Assembly: GCF_003387535.1 (NCBI RefSeq)
Contig: NZ_QUNR01000001.1
Coordinates: 744,001-808,000, forward strand
Direction: 5' to 3'
Source: Paraperlucidibaca baekdonensis
GTDB taxonomy: Bacteria; Pseudomonadota; Gammaproteobacteria; Pseudomonadales; Moraxellaceae
Length of the DNA stretch: 64,000 bases
Positions 36,223-45,923 of the stretch are shown here, piece after piece. Numbering within the stretch: the stretch's first letter is position 1; each line of letters begins with the position of its first letter. The position numbers and the translations under genes are program-made. Under the pieces are notes generated by a model, which saw nothing but the letters and a program-made list of their open reading frames with translations, was not told where the DNA came from and ran no database searches.

Positions 36223-39200
36223 TGCGCAAAAGCCTCATTGCCCTGATGCTTTGCGCCAGTGTGGGTGCGCACGCCGAGGCCGTTGATCAGCAATTAGCCT
36301 CGGTACAGCTTTGGCTCGATAAAAATCGCACCGACTTAGCCGAGACGGCCCTGACCAAGGCCTTGCTGATTGCGCCGACGCATGCTGAGGCACTGTTGTT
36401 ACGCGTCAAGTTGTCGTTTGCAGCGGGCCAGCGTACCCAAGCAGAGGCGGCATTGGCGCTACTGGCCGAAGCTCATCCGCGCTCGTCGGCATTAGCGCAG
36501 GCGCAGGCGTATCGGCGTTTAGCCGGTAGTGATGGTCGCGATTTTGCTACCGCTGAAGTGATGGCACGCACCGGGCGTGGCGACGCGGCGGTGGCCATAG
36601 TGAAGCGCGTATTTCCCAATGGCCCGCCTGGCGGCGACCTCTCGTTGCGCTATTTTCACGTGCTGGCCAGTGAGCCGGCGAATTGGTCGCTGGTGACCGA
36701 TGGCCTACGCCAACTGGCGCGGCAATACCCTCAGCGCGCCCGCTACCAACAGGCATTGGCGGCTCAATTAGCCTCGCCCGAAGGGCAGCGGCGTGCGCAG
36801 GCGGCCGCTGAGGAAGCTATCCGCAATGATCCCTTTGTGATCGCGCGTGAGCGTGCCTTAAGCGAGCTCGATGTCGCGCCTGATAGTGCAGAGGCCGCCT
36901 TGGCGGTGTTATTGCGTCAGCGTCCAGCTGATGAGGCAACGCTAGCAGGACTTGGGCGCTTACGTATGCGCCAAGGTCGCCATGAAGAGGCAGTGCCACT
37001 ATTTTCGCGAGCCCTACGCGCTAATAACCCCGATCGTCGCAATGAGTTATCGAGCTTAAAACGGACGTCGCAATTTTGGGCAGCCGTTGCCGCCGCGCGT
37101 CGCGCTGAGAGCGCCGAGGCGATCTTGGGTGCCACCGCTGAGGCTTTGGCGATTCAGCCGCATCAGGCCGATGCGCTCAATCTGCGCGCGCAAGCATTCG
37201 CCGATCAGGGCAATAACGTTGAAGCCGAGGCCGCTTGGCGCTTGGCCCTAGAGCACACGCCAAATCATGAGGCGAGCTTGAGTGGCTACTTGCGCTGGCT
37301 TGCCAATGCCGGCCGCCTCGACGAAGCTAATGCGCTCTTGGCCGGTGCCGACGATCAGCCGGCATTGCGCGAGATGTTAACGCGGGTGCGGGCGGGGCAG
37401 CGTCGTGACGAAGCCGATGCGTTTATTGCCGCCGGTGATGTGGCGTCGGCTGAAGCCAGCCTGCGCGCGGCGCGCGTTGTGTTGAGCGATGACCCATGGC
37501 TGGCGTTTGATTTGGCCAAGCTCTTGCAAAGCCAACAGCGTCTTGCCGAGGCAGATGCCGTGATGGCGCCTTTTGCGCGTACCGCCGAGCCATCTTCCGC
37601 CTATGCCTATGCCCTGTTTGCCAGCTCGCAGGGTCGCTTAGCCGATGCCCAGGCCGCGCTGGCGGCGGTACCAACAGCGGCGCAGGATGACAGCATTCGG
37701 CAATACGCCGATGATCTGCAACTGCGTCAGCAGCTTGAGGTGTTGTCGCAATCCTCGCAGCCGGCGCAGCGAGCAGCGGCCTTTGCCGAGGCCGAGCGTC
37801 TAAGCCAAGCTGACCCGCAAGCCAGTGCCGCTATTGCTAAAGCATTGTTGCAGAAGCCGCAGGCCACGCTCCCCAATGGCCTTGCATGGATGCAGGCGCG
37901 TACAGCCAGCGCGGATCCGCAGCAGCGCCACACTCAGTGGCAGTTTGCTTTGGCCGATGTCTTAGTGGTGGCGGATCAGCCGGCAGCAGCCGATGCGTTA
38001 TTAGCGCCCTACGCGGCAGCGCCACAGCGCCTGACCGATGCCCAATACAGTCAGTTTCAAGCGGTTCGTATTGGTGCGGCACTTACCCAAGGCGAGCGTG
38101 CCGAGGCGGCCGGTCAGCATGCGCAAGCCTTCACCTGGCATGCCCAAGCCCGCGAGCGAGAAGGTTTTCCCGTGGCCGATGCCAATGCCTTAAGCGTTGA
38201 GCCTGAGTTCGCGCAAACCGCGGCTGAGCGCGCCCTCACGCGCAACCAAAAACGCCTCGATGGCTACGTGCACAGTGCACTGATTTACCGCGATAAATCC
38301 GGCGATGATGGCCTATCGACTACGCGCGTGCGCGAGCTACCCACGGAGATTTATTGGCCAGTGGGCTACCACGGTCACGCGCTGGTGCGCATTGATCAGG
38401 TCAGCATTGATGCTGGCACGCTGTCATCTGACCCGAATGATCAGGCGCAGTTTGGCCAGGTGTTGGCGAAGGCGCCCAGCGGTATTCAGCCGATTAGCCA
38501 ATCCGCCGATGGCGTGGCGCTCGGACTAGGGTTTGAGACGGATCATTACCGCGCGGATATCGGCACGACGCCGTTGGGCTTTGCTGTCACCTCGTTGGTT
38601 GGTGGTCTGCGCTACAGTGCCGCCGACGCCACGCGCTATCAAAGTCTGGAGCTGTTTCGGCGGCCCGTGCAGAGCAGCGTTTTATCGTATGCCGGTACGC
38701 GCGATCCGGTGTCTGGGCGCACCTGGGGTGGTGTTGTGCGCACCGGTATTGGCGGGCGTTTGAGTCACAGCGTGGATGGCCGTACGCGCGCTATTGGTGG
38801 GCGCGCCGCCGTGCTCACCGGGCGGTCAGTCGCGCGCAATGATGAGCTGCGCTTAAGCGTGTCGCAAAGCCACGATGTCATCGATCGGCCCAATACAACG
38901 GTCAATGCTGGCGTGGCCCTAACCTATTGGCGCTTTGCTAAAGACCTGAGTGAATTTACCTTCGGTCATGGTGGCTATTACAGCCCGCAGCAGTATTTTA
39001 GTGTCGACTTTCCGGTGCGCTGGACGGGGCGCTGGCGTGATTTTGCCTATTTGCTAGAGCCGAGCGTGGGCGTGAGTTGGGCGAGCTCCACCGACAGCGA
39101 TTACTTTCCGACTGATGGTGCATTGCAGGCGCAAGCGGTGGCCAATGCCGCCAATCCGCCGGCGGGCGTGACGTTGCCAACACCTGTGTATGCAGGCGGC

Positions 39201-39410
39201 AGCAGTGGTGCTGGGTTTAGCTACAGTCTGCAGGGCGCCTTAGAAAAACGCGTGGCGCCGAACTGGTTTGTGGGTGGTGGCTTTCGCATCGATCGCGCCG
39301 AGTTTTATTCGCCCAATGTGCTGCAGCTTTACTTGCGCTATGAGATCAAACCGAAACGCGGCGCTGTCGAATATCCGCCGCGGCTGCTAGGCACCTATGC
39401 CGATTTCTAG
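36222..39410 (+). CDS. bcsC: Cellulose secretion outer-membrane protein BcsC
   Basis: Exports cellulose across the periplasm and outer membrane. The 1062-residue protein has a signal peptide (MRKSLIALMLCASVGAHA), a long Ala/Leu-rich TPR superhelix (about 20-700), and a C-terminal BcsC barrel domain starting near LDGYVHSALIYRDKSG (about 690) and ending LYLRYEIKPKRG. I chose the ATG overlapping the bcsZ stop (TGATG); the longer frame lies inside bcsZ. Its stop is only three bases from the stop of the convergent bcsG. Confidence 0.95.
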   Translation: MRKSLIALMLCASVGAHAEAVDQQLASVQLWLDKNRTDLAETALTKALLIAPTHAEALLLRVKLSFAAGQRTQAEAALALLAEAHPRSSALAQAQAYRRLAGSDGRDFATAEVMARTGRGDAAVAIVKRVFPNGPPGGDLSLRYFHVLASEPANWSLVTDGLRQLARQYPQRARYQQALAAQLASPEGQRRAQAAAEEAIRNDPFVIARERALSELDVAPDSAEAALAVLLRQRPADEATLAGLGRLRMRQGRHEEAVPLFSRALRANNPDRRNELSSLKRTSQFWAAVAAARRAESAEAILGATAEALAIQPHQADALNLRAQAFADQGNNVEAEAAWRLALEHTPNHEASLSGYLRWLANAGRLDEANALLAGADDQPALREMLTRVRAGQRRDEADAFIAAGDVASAEASLRAARVVLSDDPWLAFDLAKLLQSQQRLAEADAVMAPFARTAEPSSAYAYALFASSQGRLADAQAALAAVPTAAQDDSIRQYADDLQLRQQLEVLSQSSQPAQRAAAFAEAERLSQADPQASAAIAKALLQKPQATLPNGLAWMQARTASADPQQRHTQWQFALADVLVVADQPAAADALLAPYAAAPQRLTDAQYSQFQAVRIGAALTQGERAEAAGQHAQAFTWHAQAREREGFPVADANALSVEPEFAQTAAERALTRNQKRLDGYVHSALIYRDKSGDDGLSTTRVRELPTEIYWPVGYHGHALVRIDQVSIDAGTLSSDPNDQAQFGQVLAKAPSGIQPISQSADGVALGLGFETDHYRADIGTTPLGFAVTSLVGGLRYSAADATRYQSLELFRRPVQSSVLSYAGTRDPVSGRTWGGVVRTGIGGRLSHSVDGRTRAIGGRAAVLTGRSVARNDELRLSVSQSHDVIDRPNTTVNAGVALTYWRFAKDLSEFTFGHGGYYSPQQYFSVDFPVRWTGRWRDFAYLLEPSVGVSWASSTDSDYFPTDGALQAQAVANAANPPAGVTLPTPVYAGGSSGAGFSYSLQGALEKRVAPNWFVGGGFRIDRAEFYSPNVLQLYLRYEIKPKRGAVEYPPRLLGTYADF

Positions 39411-39413
39411 GGC

Positions 39414-41000
39414 TTATTGGTAGCGGTAATTCGCCCAAGCACCGCCCTGGTAGCGCAAATAGTACGCATCGCTATAACGCACCACCGTCACGGCTTCATT
39501 GCTTGATACATAGGGCGTGCTGGTCATGCTGGCCGCTAATGTGGCCGCTGTGACGCTGGGGTTGCGGTAAGGGTCTTGCGCAATGACATCCGCCAATAGG
39601 CCAGCCAGGTCGATATAGCTGGTGGGTTGGTCGATGGTGATGGGGCGCGGTGTTTTCTCTAGACCCACAAAGCGCAGCGCCACGGGCGCGAGTGTGATGG
39701 CCGGACTTGGGTTTTCACGCATAAACGGAATTTGCATGCGATCGCCGCGCGCCCCCGCGCCATGCTCGGGAATCATCACCAGCAGTGTCGGGCGTTGCTG
39801 GGTTTCCAAGGTGCTAATGAGTTGGTCAAGATCGCTCATCAAGCGCTGCACTCGCTCCCCGTATTGGTTCGCTGAGCCGTGTGCAGAGGCTGTGCCGGGC
39901 GGATGATTGCCGTCATGCAGGCTGGTGGTGTTGTAGTACAGAGCCTGTGGTGCATCGGCGTTATGCGGATGACGTTGCAGCCAGCCATTGAGCACATCGA
40001 AGTCGTTTTTAATGGCTGAACCATCAAAGCCGAGCCATTGCGTTTTCGCCGGCGAGTTGGCGTCAGGCGAGATATTTAGGCCGCCAAACTGCTGAATCTC
40101 ACCAAGCATGTCGCCATACACGCCGTCGTGATTGAGCAGCAAGTGCTTACTAAAGCCGGCCTGCTCAAACTGATTAAACAAATAGCAATTCGCCGTGGTT
40201 GGCTCATACAGTGCGTCATGGGACGTTTGGCCGCAGGTAGAGCGCAGCAGCCGAATAGCCGCGGGGCCGCTGTACGACGTGGCGGTATTGAAGCGTTTGA
40301 GCAAGATATCCGTATGATCGAGCAACGGCGACCGGTCGTTATCCGTCATCAGCAAGTCATCCCATGCCAATGAGCAAATTTGCACAATCAGGACATCAAA
40401 CACGGGCGTTTTGTCGGGCCGCAAAAAGCTCACTTGCCGCTGACCTTGCGTGCTGTAAAACGCCGCTAAGGCTTGATCAATTGCCACGTCATTGATGGCG
40501 CCTGAGGCACCGGGCGGTGCGATGCTGGCGGGTGAGGCGTTGGGCGTCGTCGCCAGTTGCGTTGGCGCTTGTTGCTGCATCAGACTATGTTGCCAGGCCT
40601 GAAACAGTGGAATAGCGGGCCAAATAGCCAAGACTACAAACGTAGTAAGCCGCAGTTTGCGTGCCAGTATATAGGCCAATAAAAACAAGCCAACGATCAA
40701 TAACACGGTGCTGGGGTTAATAAAGCGGCTGGTCAGTTCAACAACATAGCTGAGGCTAAACTGTTCGACGTTTTGCTGCTGTGCGAGCAGTCGTGAAAAG
40801 GGCGGCAGGCGGGTATCGGCATACAGTAGTGCTATGGCCGCTGGGATCGAAACGAATAAGCGCAAAACGCGCCAGCGCGTTTTGACCAAGGGCACAAGAA
40901 CGAGGGCGGCAAGCGCGAGGTTTAGCCAAATACTGAAGTCAATGACATCGGTGTAGAACAAGCTGAGCTTGGCAATAAAGTAGCCGTTCCACAAACCCAT
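39414..41000 (-). CDS. bcsG: Cellulose phosphoethanolamine transferase BcsG
   Basis: Inner-membrane enzyme that adds phosphoethanolamine to nascent cellulose. The 528 residues comprise about five N-terminal helices (to about 155) and a periplasmic alkaline-phosphatase-like domain. Active-site features known from E. coli are present: nucleophile region SYSGPAAIRLLRSTCGQTSH, zinc ligands in VQICSLAW, LHDGNH and PEHGAGARGDRMQ. In E. coli bcsG follows bcsF; here it is convergent with bcsC and preceded after ten bases by a receiver-only regulator, with GGACACC as ribosome binding site in that gap. Confidence 0.96.
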   Translation of the reverse strand: MGLWNGYFIAKLSLFYTDVIDFSIWLNLALAALVLVPLVKTRWRVLRLFVSIPAAIALLYADTRLPPFSRLLAQQQNVEQFSLSYVVELTSRFINPSTVLLIVGLFLLAYILARKLRLTTFVVLAIWPAIPLFQAWQHSLMQQQAPTQLATTPNASPASIAPPGASGAINDVAIDQALAAFYSTQGQRQVSFLRPDKTPVFDVLIVQICSLAWDDLLMTDNDRSPLLDHTDILLKRFNTATSYSGPAAIRLLRSTCGQTSHDALYEPTTANCYLFNQFEQAGFSKHLLLNHDGVYGDMLGEIQQFGGLNISPDANSPAKTQWLGFDGSAIKNDFDVLNGWLQRHPHNADAPQALYYNTTSLHDGNHPPGTASAHGSANQYGERVQRLMSDLDQLISTLETQQRPTLLVMIPEHGAGARGDRMQIPFMRENPSPAITLAPVALRFVGLEKTPRPITIDQPTSYIDLAGLLADVIAQDPYRNPSVTAATLAASMTSTPYVSSNEAVTVVRYSDAYYLRYQGGAWANYRYQ

Positions 41001-41010
41001 GGTGGTGTCC

Positions 41011-41388
41011 TTAGCCGAGTCGGCGCAGCAGCCGAGTGAGGCGCTGGCTTAGCTCATTGGGCTGAAAAGGCTTGGCTAGGAAGTCGTTGGCTCCGGCTTC
41101 TACCACACGAGCAATGTCGGCTTCGCTGGTTTTGCCCGTCAGCACTAGGACCGGTAATTCAGCGGTTTTTGGATCGCCGCGCAGGGCTTTGAGGAGTGCA
41201 AAGCCATCGAGGTAGGGCAGTAATATATCTAATATCACGATATCGGCAGCCGCCGTTTGCAGCATCTGTTTGCCGGCTTCGCCATCGGGTGCCCACACTA
41301 ATTCATGGCCTAGGCGTTCAACTAAGAGCCTGACGAGACCGGCAATTAGCTCATCATCTTCAATCAATAAAATCGTGCGACGAGACAT
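41011..41388 (-). CDS. Receiver-only response regulator
   Basis: A 125-residue CheY-like protein made of a single receiver domain. The acidic pair (IEDD, 9-12), phosphoacceptor Asp54 (VILDILLPYLDG), the Thr in VLTGKTS and the Lys in FLAKPFQ are all present, so phosphorylation is expected. There is no output domain. The start (MSRRTILL) is set by AGGG upstream; a longer frame adds seven residues. It is ten bases upstream of bcsG on the same strand, so co-transcription is likely. No histidine kinase is encoded nearby. Confidence 0.9.
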   Translation of the reverse strand: MSRRTILLIEDDELIAGLVRLLVERLGHELVWAPDGEAGKQMLQTAAADIVILDILLPYLDGFALLKALRGDPKTAELPVLVLTGKTSEADIARVVEAGANDFLAKPFQPNELSQRLTRLLRRLG

Positions 41389-41483
41389 AAAAATCCCTTG
41401 AGGATGCATTCATATAAATGATTACAGGCCGCAAAGTGTAGCACTATCTCAGAAGTAAATGTCTGGCTTGGTCATTGACAGCG

Positions 41484-42449
41484 CTAGTGCGTTCGCACCA
41501 GTGCGGCGCGCGCTAGGTCGGCAAGCGCATCGCGCCAGATGGAATGTTCCAGTGAATCGAGCGCCTCAATGGCGGCATCAGACTCGGCCTTAGCCCGCGC
41601 CAGGCTGTAGTCCAGCGCGCCGCAGCGTTGCACGAGATCAATAATTTCTTGCAGGTGCTCCAAGCCGCCGGTGCGAATGGCGTCGCGGACCATGTCAGCT
41701 TCGTGTGGTGCGGCAATTTTCATGGCTTGAATGAGTGGCAGCGTGGGCTTGCCCTCAGCGAGGTCGTCGCCAACATTTTTGCCCATCACGGAGGCCGAGC
41801 TGGTGTAGTCGAGCACGTCATCGATGATTTGGAAGGCAGCACCTAAGTGACGCGAGTAGGCGGCCATGGCGCCACGATGGCTGGGCTCAGTGAGCGCGGC
41901 GGCACATTCAGCAGCGGCTTCAAAAAGCTTGGCGGTCTTGCCATGAATGACGTCAAGGTAGCGCTGTTCGGTGGTGTCGGGATCGTGCTGATTGATCAGC
42001 TGCAACACCTCACCCTCGGCAATAACACAGGTGGCGTCGCTCATGATGTCGAACACCGCCTGACTTTTCAGGCTGGCAATCATTTGAAAGGCGCGAGCCA
42101 CCAAATAATCGCCCACCAACACGGCGGTGGCGTTGCCCCAATGGGCATTAACCGTGGCTCGTCCGCGGCGCAGGTTGGAATCATCAACGACGTCATCGTG
42201 CAAAAGTGTGGCGGTGTGCAGCATCTCAATGACGCCGGCCATGACCACAGGGGCGTTGCCGTGGTTAAATCCACAGGCGCGCGCAGTAAGCAAGGTGACT
42301 AATGGCCGCAGACGTTTGCCGCCACTTTGCACAATATAGCTGCCCACTTCGCTGACGAGTGGCACGCGCGACTCCAGTTGCTGCTTGATGCAAGCGTCGA
42401 CAGCGGCGAAATCATCGCGAACGAGAGCTAAAATAGCGTTGAAATCCAT
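41484..42449 (-). CDS. ispB: Octaprenyl diphosphate synthase
   Basis: Makes the C40 isoprenoid side chain of ubiquinone from farnesyl diphosphate. The 321-residue all-helical enzyme has both Asp-rich motifs: LLHDDVVDDSNLRRGRA (about 82-98) and IIDDVLDYTSS (about 208-218), plus the GGKRLRP substrate motif near 43. It is divergent from rplU, the classic ispB / rplU-rpmA arrangement. Chain length cannot be read directly, so a solanesyl (C45) product is possible. Confidence 0.96.
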   Translation of the reverse strand: MDFNAILALVRDDFAAVDACIKQQLESRVPLVSEVGSYIVQSGGKRLRPLVTLLTARACGFNHGNAPVVMAGVIEMLHTATLLHDDVVDDSNLRRGRATVNAHWGNATAVLVGDYLVARAFQMIASLKSQAVFDIMSDATCVIAEGEVLQLINQHDPDTTEQRYLDVIHGKTAKLFEAAAECAAALTEPSHRGAMAAYSRHLGAAFQIIDDVLDYTSSASVMGKNVGDDLAEGKPTLPLIQAMKIAAPHEADMVRDAIRTGGLEHLQEIIDLVQRCGALDYSLARAKAESDAAIEALDSLEHSIWRDALADLARAALVRTH

Positions 42450-42562
42450 GGTGCAGTTTTACGTGGGCACAATAAGGATGCGAATCCTACCAGTCACGGC
42501 GCGGCGCGGCCATAAGGCGGCGGGCATAATTGCGCCAAAGCACAGATAAGCGGCGCGACAGC

Positions 42563-42591
42563 TTGCGTAACGCGGCGGTTTTCACTAAGAT
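42563..42591 (+). promoter_or_regulatory. Candidate rplU promoter
   Basis: -10 TAAGAT (five of six) with a weak -35 TTGCGT, 17 bases apart. The predicted start near 42598 gives a leader of about 98 bases. Confidence 0.4.
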
Positions 42592-42620
42592 TGCGCGCCT
42601 TGCGAAATTCTCGAATGCGG

Positions 42621-42640
42621 GTGCTCATTCCCTAGAGCAC
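42621..42640 (+). promoter_or_regulatory. Leader hairpin before rplU
   Basis: Perfect GTGCTC/GAGCAC stem with an eight-base loop inside the predicted rplU leader. It may take part in feedback control by a ribosomal protein; that is inference. Confidence 0.35.
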
Positions 42641-42695
42641 AACGGCTGCCCTAACCGGCGGCGACCTGTTTCGATAGACTGGTTGGAGCCAAGAA

Positions 42696-43007
42696 ATGTA
42701 CGCAGTAATTAAAAGCGGTGGTAAGCAGCACCGTGTAGTCGAAGGCGAACGCCTGAAAGTCGAATTGTTAAACATCGAGCCAGGTCAAACGGTCACGTTT
42801 GATGACGTGCTGATGGTTGTTAACGGTGACAATATTCAAGTCGGTACACCGATTGTGGCCGGCGCGAAAGTCACTGCTGAAGTGTTAGATCACGGTCGTC
42901 ATGACAAAATTCGTATCGTCAAATTCCGTCGTCGTAAGCATTACCGTCGTCAAGCCGGTCATCGCCAGTACTACACTGAATTGAAAATCACAGGTATCAG
43001 CGTTTAA
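42696..43007 (+). CDS. rplU: 50S ribosomal protein L21
   Basis: Large-subunit protein binding 23S rRNA. The 103 residues equal the E. coli length, with [14 protein letters not shown] at the N-terminus and [16 protein letters not shown] near residue 72. GGAG eight bases upstream sets the start. It is followed after 25 bases by rpmA, with an AGGAG site between. Confidence 0.99.
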   Translation: MYAVIKSGGKQHRVVEGERLKVELLNIEPGQTVTFDDVLMVVNGDNIQVGTPIVAGAKVTAEVLDHGRHDKIRIVKFRRRKHYRRQAGHRQYYTELKITGISV

Positions 43008-43032
43008 GCGCTGAACGGCAGGAGAAACAGAC

Positions 43033-43293
43033 ATGGCACATAAAAAAGCCGGTGGTTCCACCCGTAACGGTCGCGATTCAGAAGCCAAACGACTTGGCGT
43101 GAAAGTCTATGGCGGCCAACAAATCCAAGCGGGTGGTATTATCATCCGTCAACGCGGTACACAGTTTTGGGCTGGCGAAAACGTCGGCATGGGCCGTGAC
43201 CACACCTTGTTCGCGAAAGCGCATGGCGTGGTGAAGTTCGTCACCAAAGGCGAGTTCAACCGTAAGTATGTTGTGGTTGAAGCAAACGCCTAA
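43033..43293 (+). CDS. rpmA: 50S ribosomal protein L27
   Basis: Large-subunit protein whose N-terminus reaches the peptidyl transferase centre. The 86 residues start [20 protein letters not shown], with no extra cleaved leader as found in Firmicutes. Second gene of the rplU-rpmA pair; a strong hairpin terminator follows before obgE. Confidence 0.99.
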   Translation: MAHKKAGGSTRNGRDSEAKRLGVKVYGGQQIQAGGIIIRQRGTQFWAGENVGMGRDHTLFAKAHGVVKFVTKGEFNRKYVVVEANA

Positions 43294-44583
<1,290 letters not shown>

Positions 44584-44600
44584 GAGTGGTGGCCGCTCCC

Positions 44601-45740
44601 ATGTCACACGCATCTGTTTCCTCTCAGCGCCATCGCTTGCAGCACGCCAAGCGCTGGGTGGTGAAAATTGGCTCGGCACTGCTCACCGACAATGGCCAAG
44701 GCCTCGATCAGCGCGCCATGGCGGCGTGGGTCGAGCAAATGGTCGCGCTTAAGAACCAAGGCATTGAGCTCATTTTAGTCTCCTCTGGCGCCGTCGCTGA
44801 GGGCATGGTGCGCATGGGCTTGTCGCAGCGCCCCGACAGTGTGCCGGCCTTGCAAGCCTGCGCGGCCATTGGTCAGATGGGTTTGGTGCAGGCCTACGAA
44901 ACGCATTTTCGCGAGCATCAGGTGCGCACCGCACAAGTCTTGCTCACCCACGATGACCTCGCCGATCGCAAGCGCTACTTGAACGCGCGCAGCACCTTGC
45001 GCACGCTGATGAGCTGGGGCGTGATCGCGGTCATCAATGAAAATGACACGGTGGCCACCGACGAAATTCGTTTTGGCGATAACGACACGCTCGCCGCGCT
45101 GGTGGCCAATCTCGTGGAAGCGGACGCACTGATCATTCTCACCGATCAAGAGGGCATGTTTGATCGCGACCCGCGCCATGACGCCAATGCCGTGCTCTTG
45201 CCAGAGGTGCAGGCGCTCGATGCGCGCTTACTGAAAATGGCTGGTGGCGGGGGCGCACTCGGGCGCGGTGGCATGATCACGAAAGTGCGCGCGGCGCGCT
45301 TGGCGGCGCGTTCGGGTTGCGCCACGGTGATTGCCAGTGGCTCGGGCCATCAAGTCTTGCCACGCCTGAAGCAGGGCGAAGTGCTCGGCACCTTATTATT
45401 ACCGGAGCAAGATCGGCTGGCGGCGCGCAAACAATGGCTGGCGGGGCATTTGCAGGTGGCCGGCCGAGTGCAGCTCGATGCCGGTGCCGTCGCGGCTTTG
45501 CGGCAAGGCCGGCGAAGTTTATTGCCGGTCGGTGTGCGCTTAGTTGAAGGCAGTTTTCAGCGCGGTGAAGTGGTGGCGTGTTTTGATGATGCTGGCGAGC
45601 AGGTTGCACTGGGTTTGGTGAATTACGGCGCTGATGAAGCGCGGCGTATTGCCGGTCAGGCCTCGGAGCGCATTGAGGCGATCTTGGGCTATGTCGATGC
45701 GCCCGAGCTGATTCATCGCGACAATATGGTGCTGTGTTAA
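44601..45740 (+). CDS. proB: Glutamate 5-kinase
   Basis: First step of proline synthesis, ATP-dependent phosphorylation of glutamate. The protein has an amino-acid kinase domain ([20 protein letters not shown] in part, ISS-like [38 protein letters not shown]) and a C-terminal PUA domain (about 275-360, [21 protein letters not shown]). With the ATG at MSHASVS it has 379 residues; a GTG five codons earlier is also possible, and neither has a strong ribosome binding site. It follows obgE closely, as in Pseudomonas. Confidence 0.95.
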   Translation: MSHASVSSQRHRLQHAKRWVVKIGSALLTDNGQGLDQRAMAAWVEQMVALKNQGIELILVSSGAVAEGMVRMGLSQRPDSVPALQACAAIGQMGLVQAYETHFREHQVRTAQVLLTHDDLADRKRYLNARSTLRTLMSWGVIAVINENDTVATDEIRFGDNDTLAALVANLVEADALIILTDQEGMFDRDPRHDANAVLLPEVQALDARLLKMAGGGGALGRGGMITKVRAARLAARSGCATVIASGSGHQVLPRLKQGEVLGTLLLPEQDRLAARKQWLAGHLQVAGRVQLDAGAVAALRQGRRSLLPVGVRLVEGSFQRGEVVACFDDAGEQVALGLVNYGADEARRIAGQASERIEAILGYVDAPELIHRDNMVLC

Positions 45741-45765
45741 AAAAAGCGGTGTTAAAAAAAGCGGT
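45736..45765 (+). repeat. 15-base tandem repeat at the proB stop
   Basis: Two perfect copies of GTTAAAAAAAGCGGT; the first contains the proB stop codon. A degraded third copy (GCTGAAAAGTCGT) follows. The A7 runs make it prone to slippage. Confidence 0.7.
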
Positions 45766-45847
45766 GCTGAAAAGTCGTGTTGAGAGGAGTAGTGCTGAGG
45801 CGCGGCGAGCCCAAATGGGCGTCACAATAAGCCCCTAGCTCCTGCAA

Positions 45848-45862
45848 GATTGTCAGACAATC
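45848..45862. promoter_or_regulatory. Perfect palindrome next to the P450 promoter
   Basis: GATTGTC-A-GACAATC, seven-base perfect arms. The core TTGT-N3-ACAA fits the general TNGT-Nx-ACNA pattern of FadR-subfamily GntR operators. It ends one base before the -35 hexamer below. Confidence 0.5.
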
Positions 45863-45863
45863 C

Positions 45864-45892
45864 TTGACGGCTGCGATGGCGCTTGCTATCAC
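45864..45892 (+). promoter_or_regulatory. Candidate sigma70 promoter of the P450 gene
   Basis: -35 TTGACG and -10 TATCAC spaced by 17. The predicted start near 45899 gives a short leader to the ATG at 45924 and excludes the earlier in-frame start codons. Confidence 0.5.
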
Positions 45893-45923
45893 AGTGGCTC
45901 ACGTGTTGCCTGAGCCGGTCATT

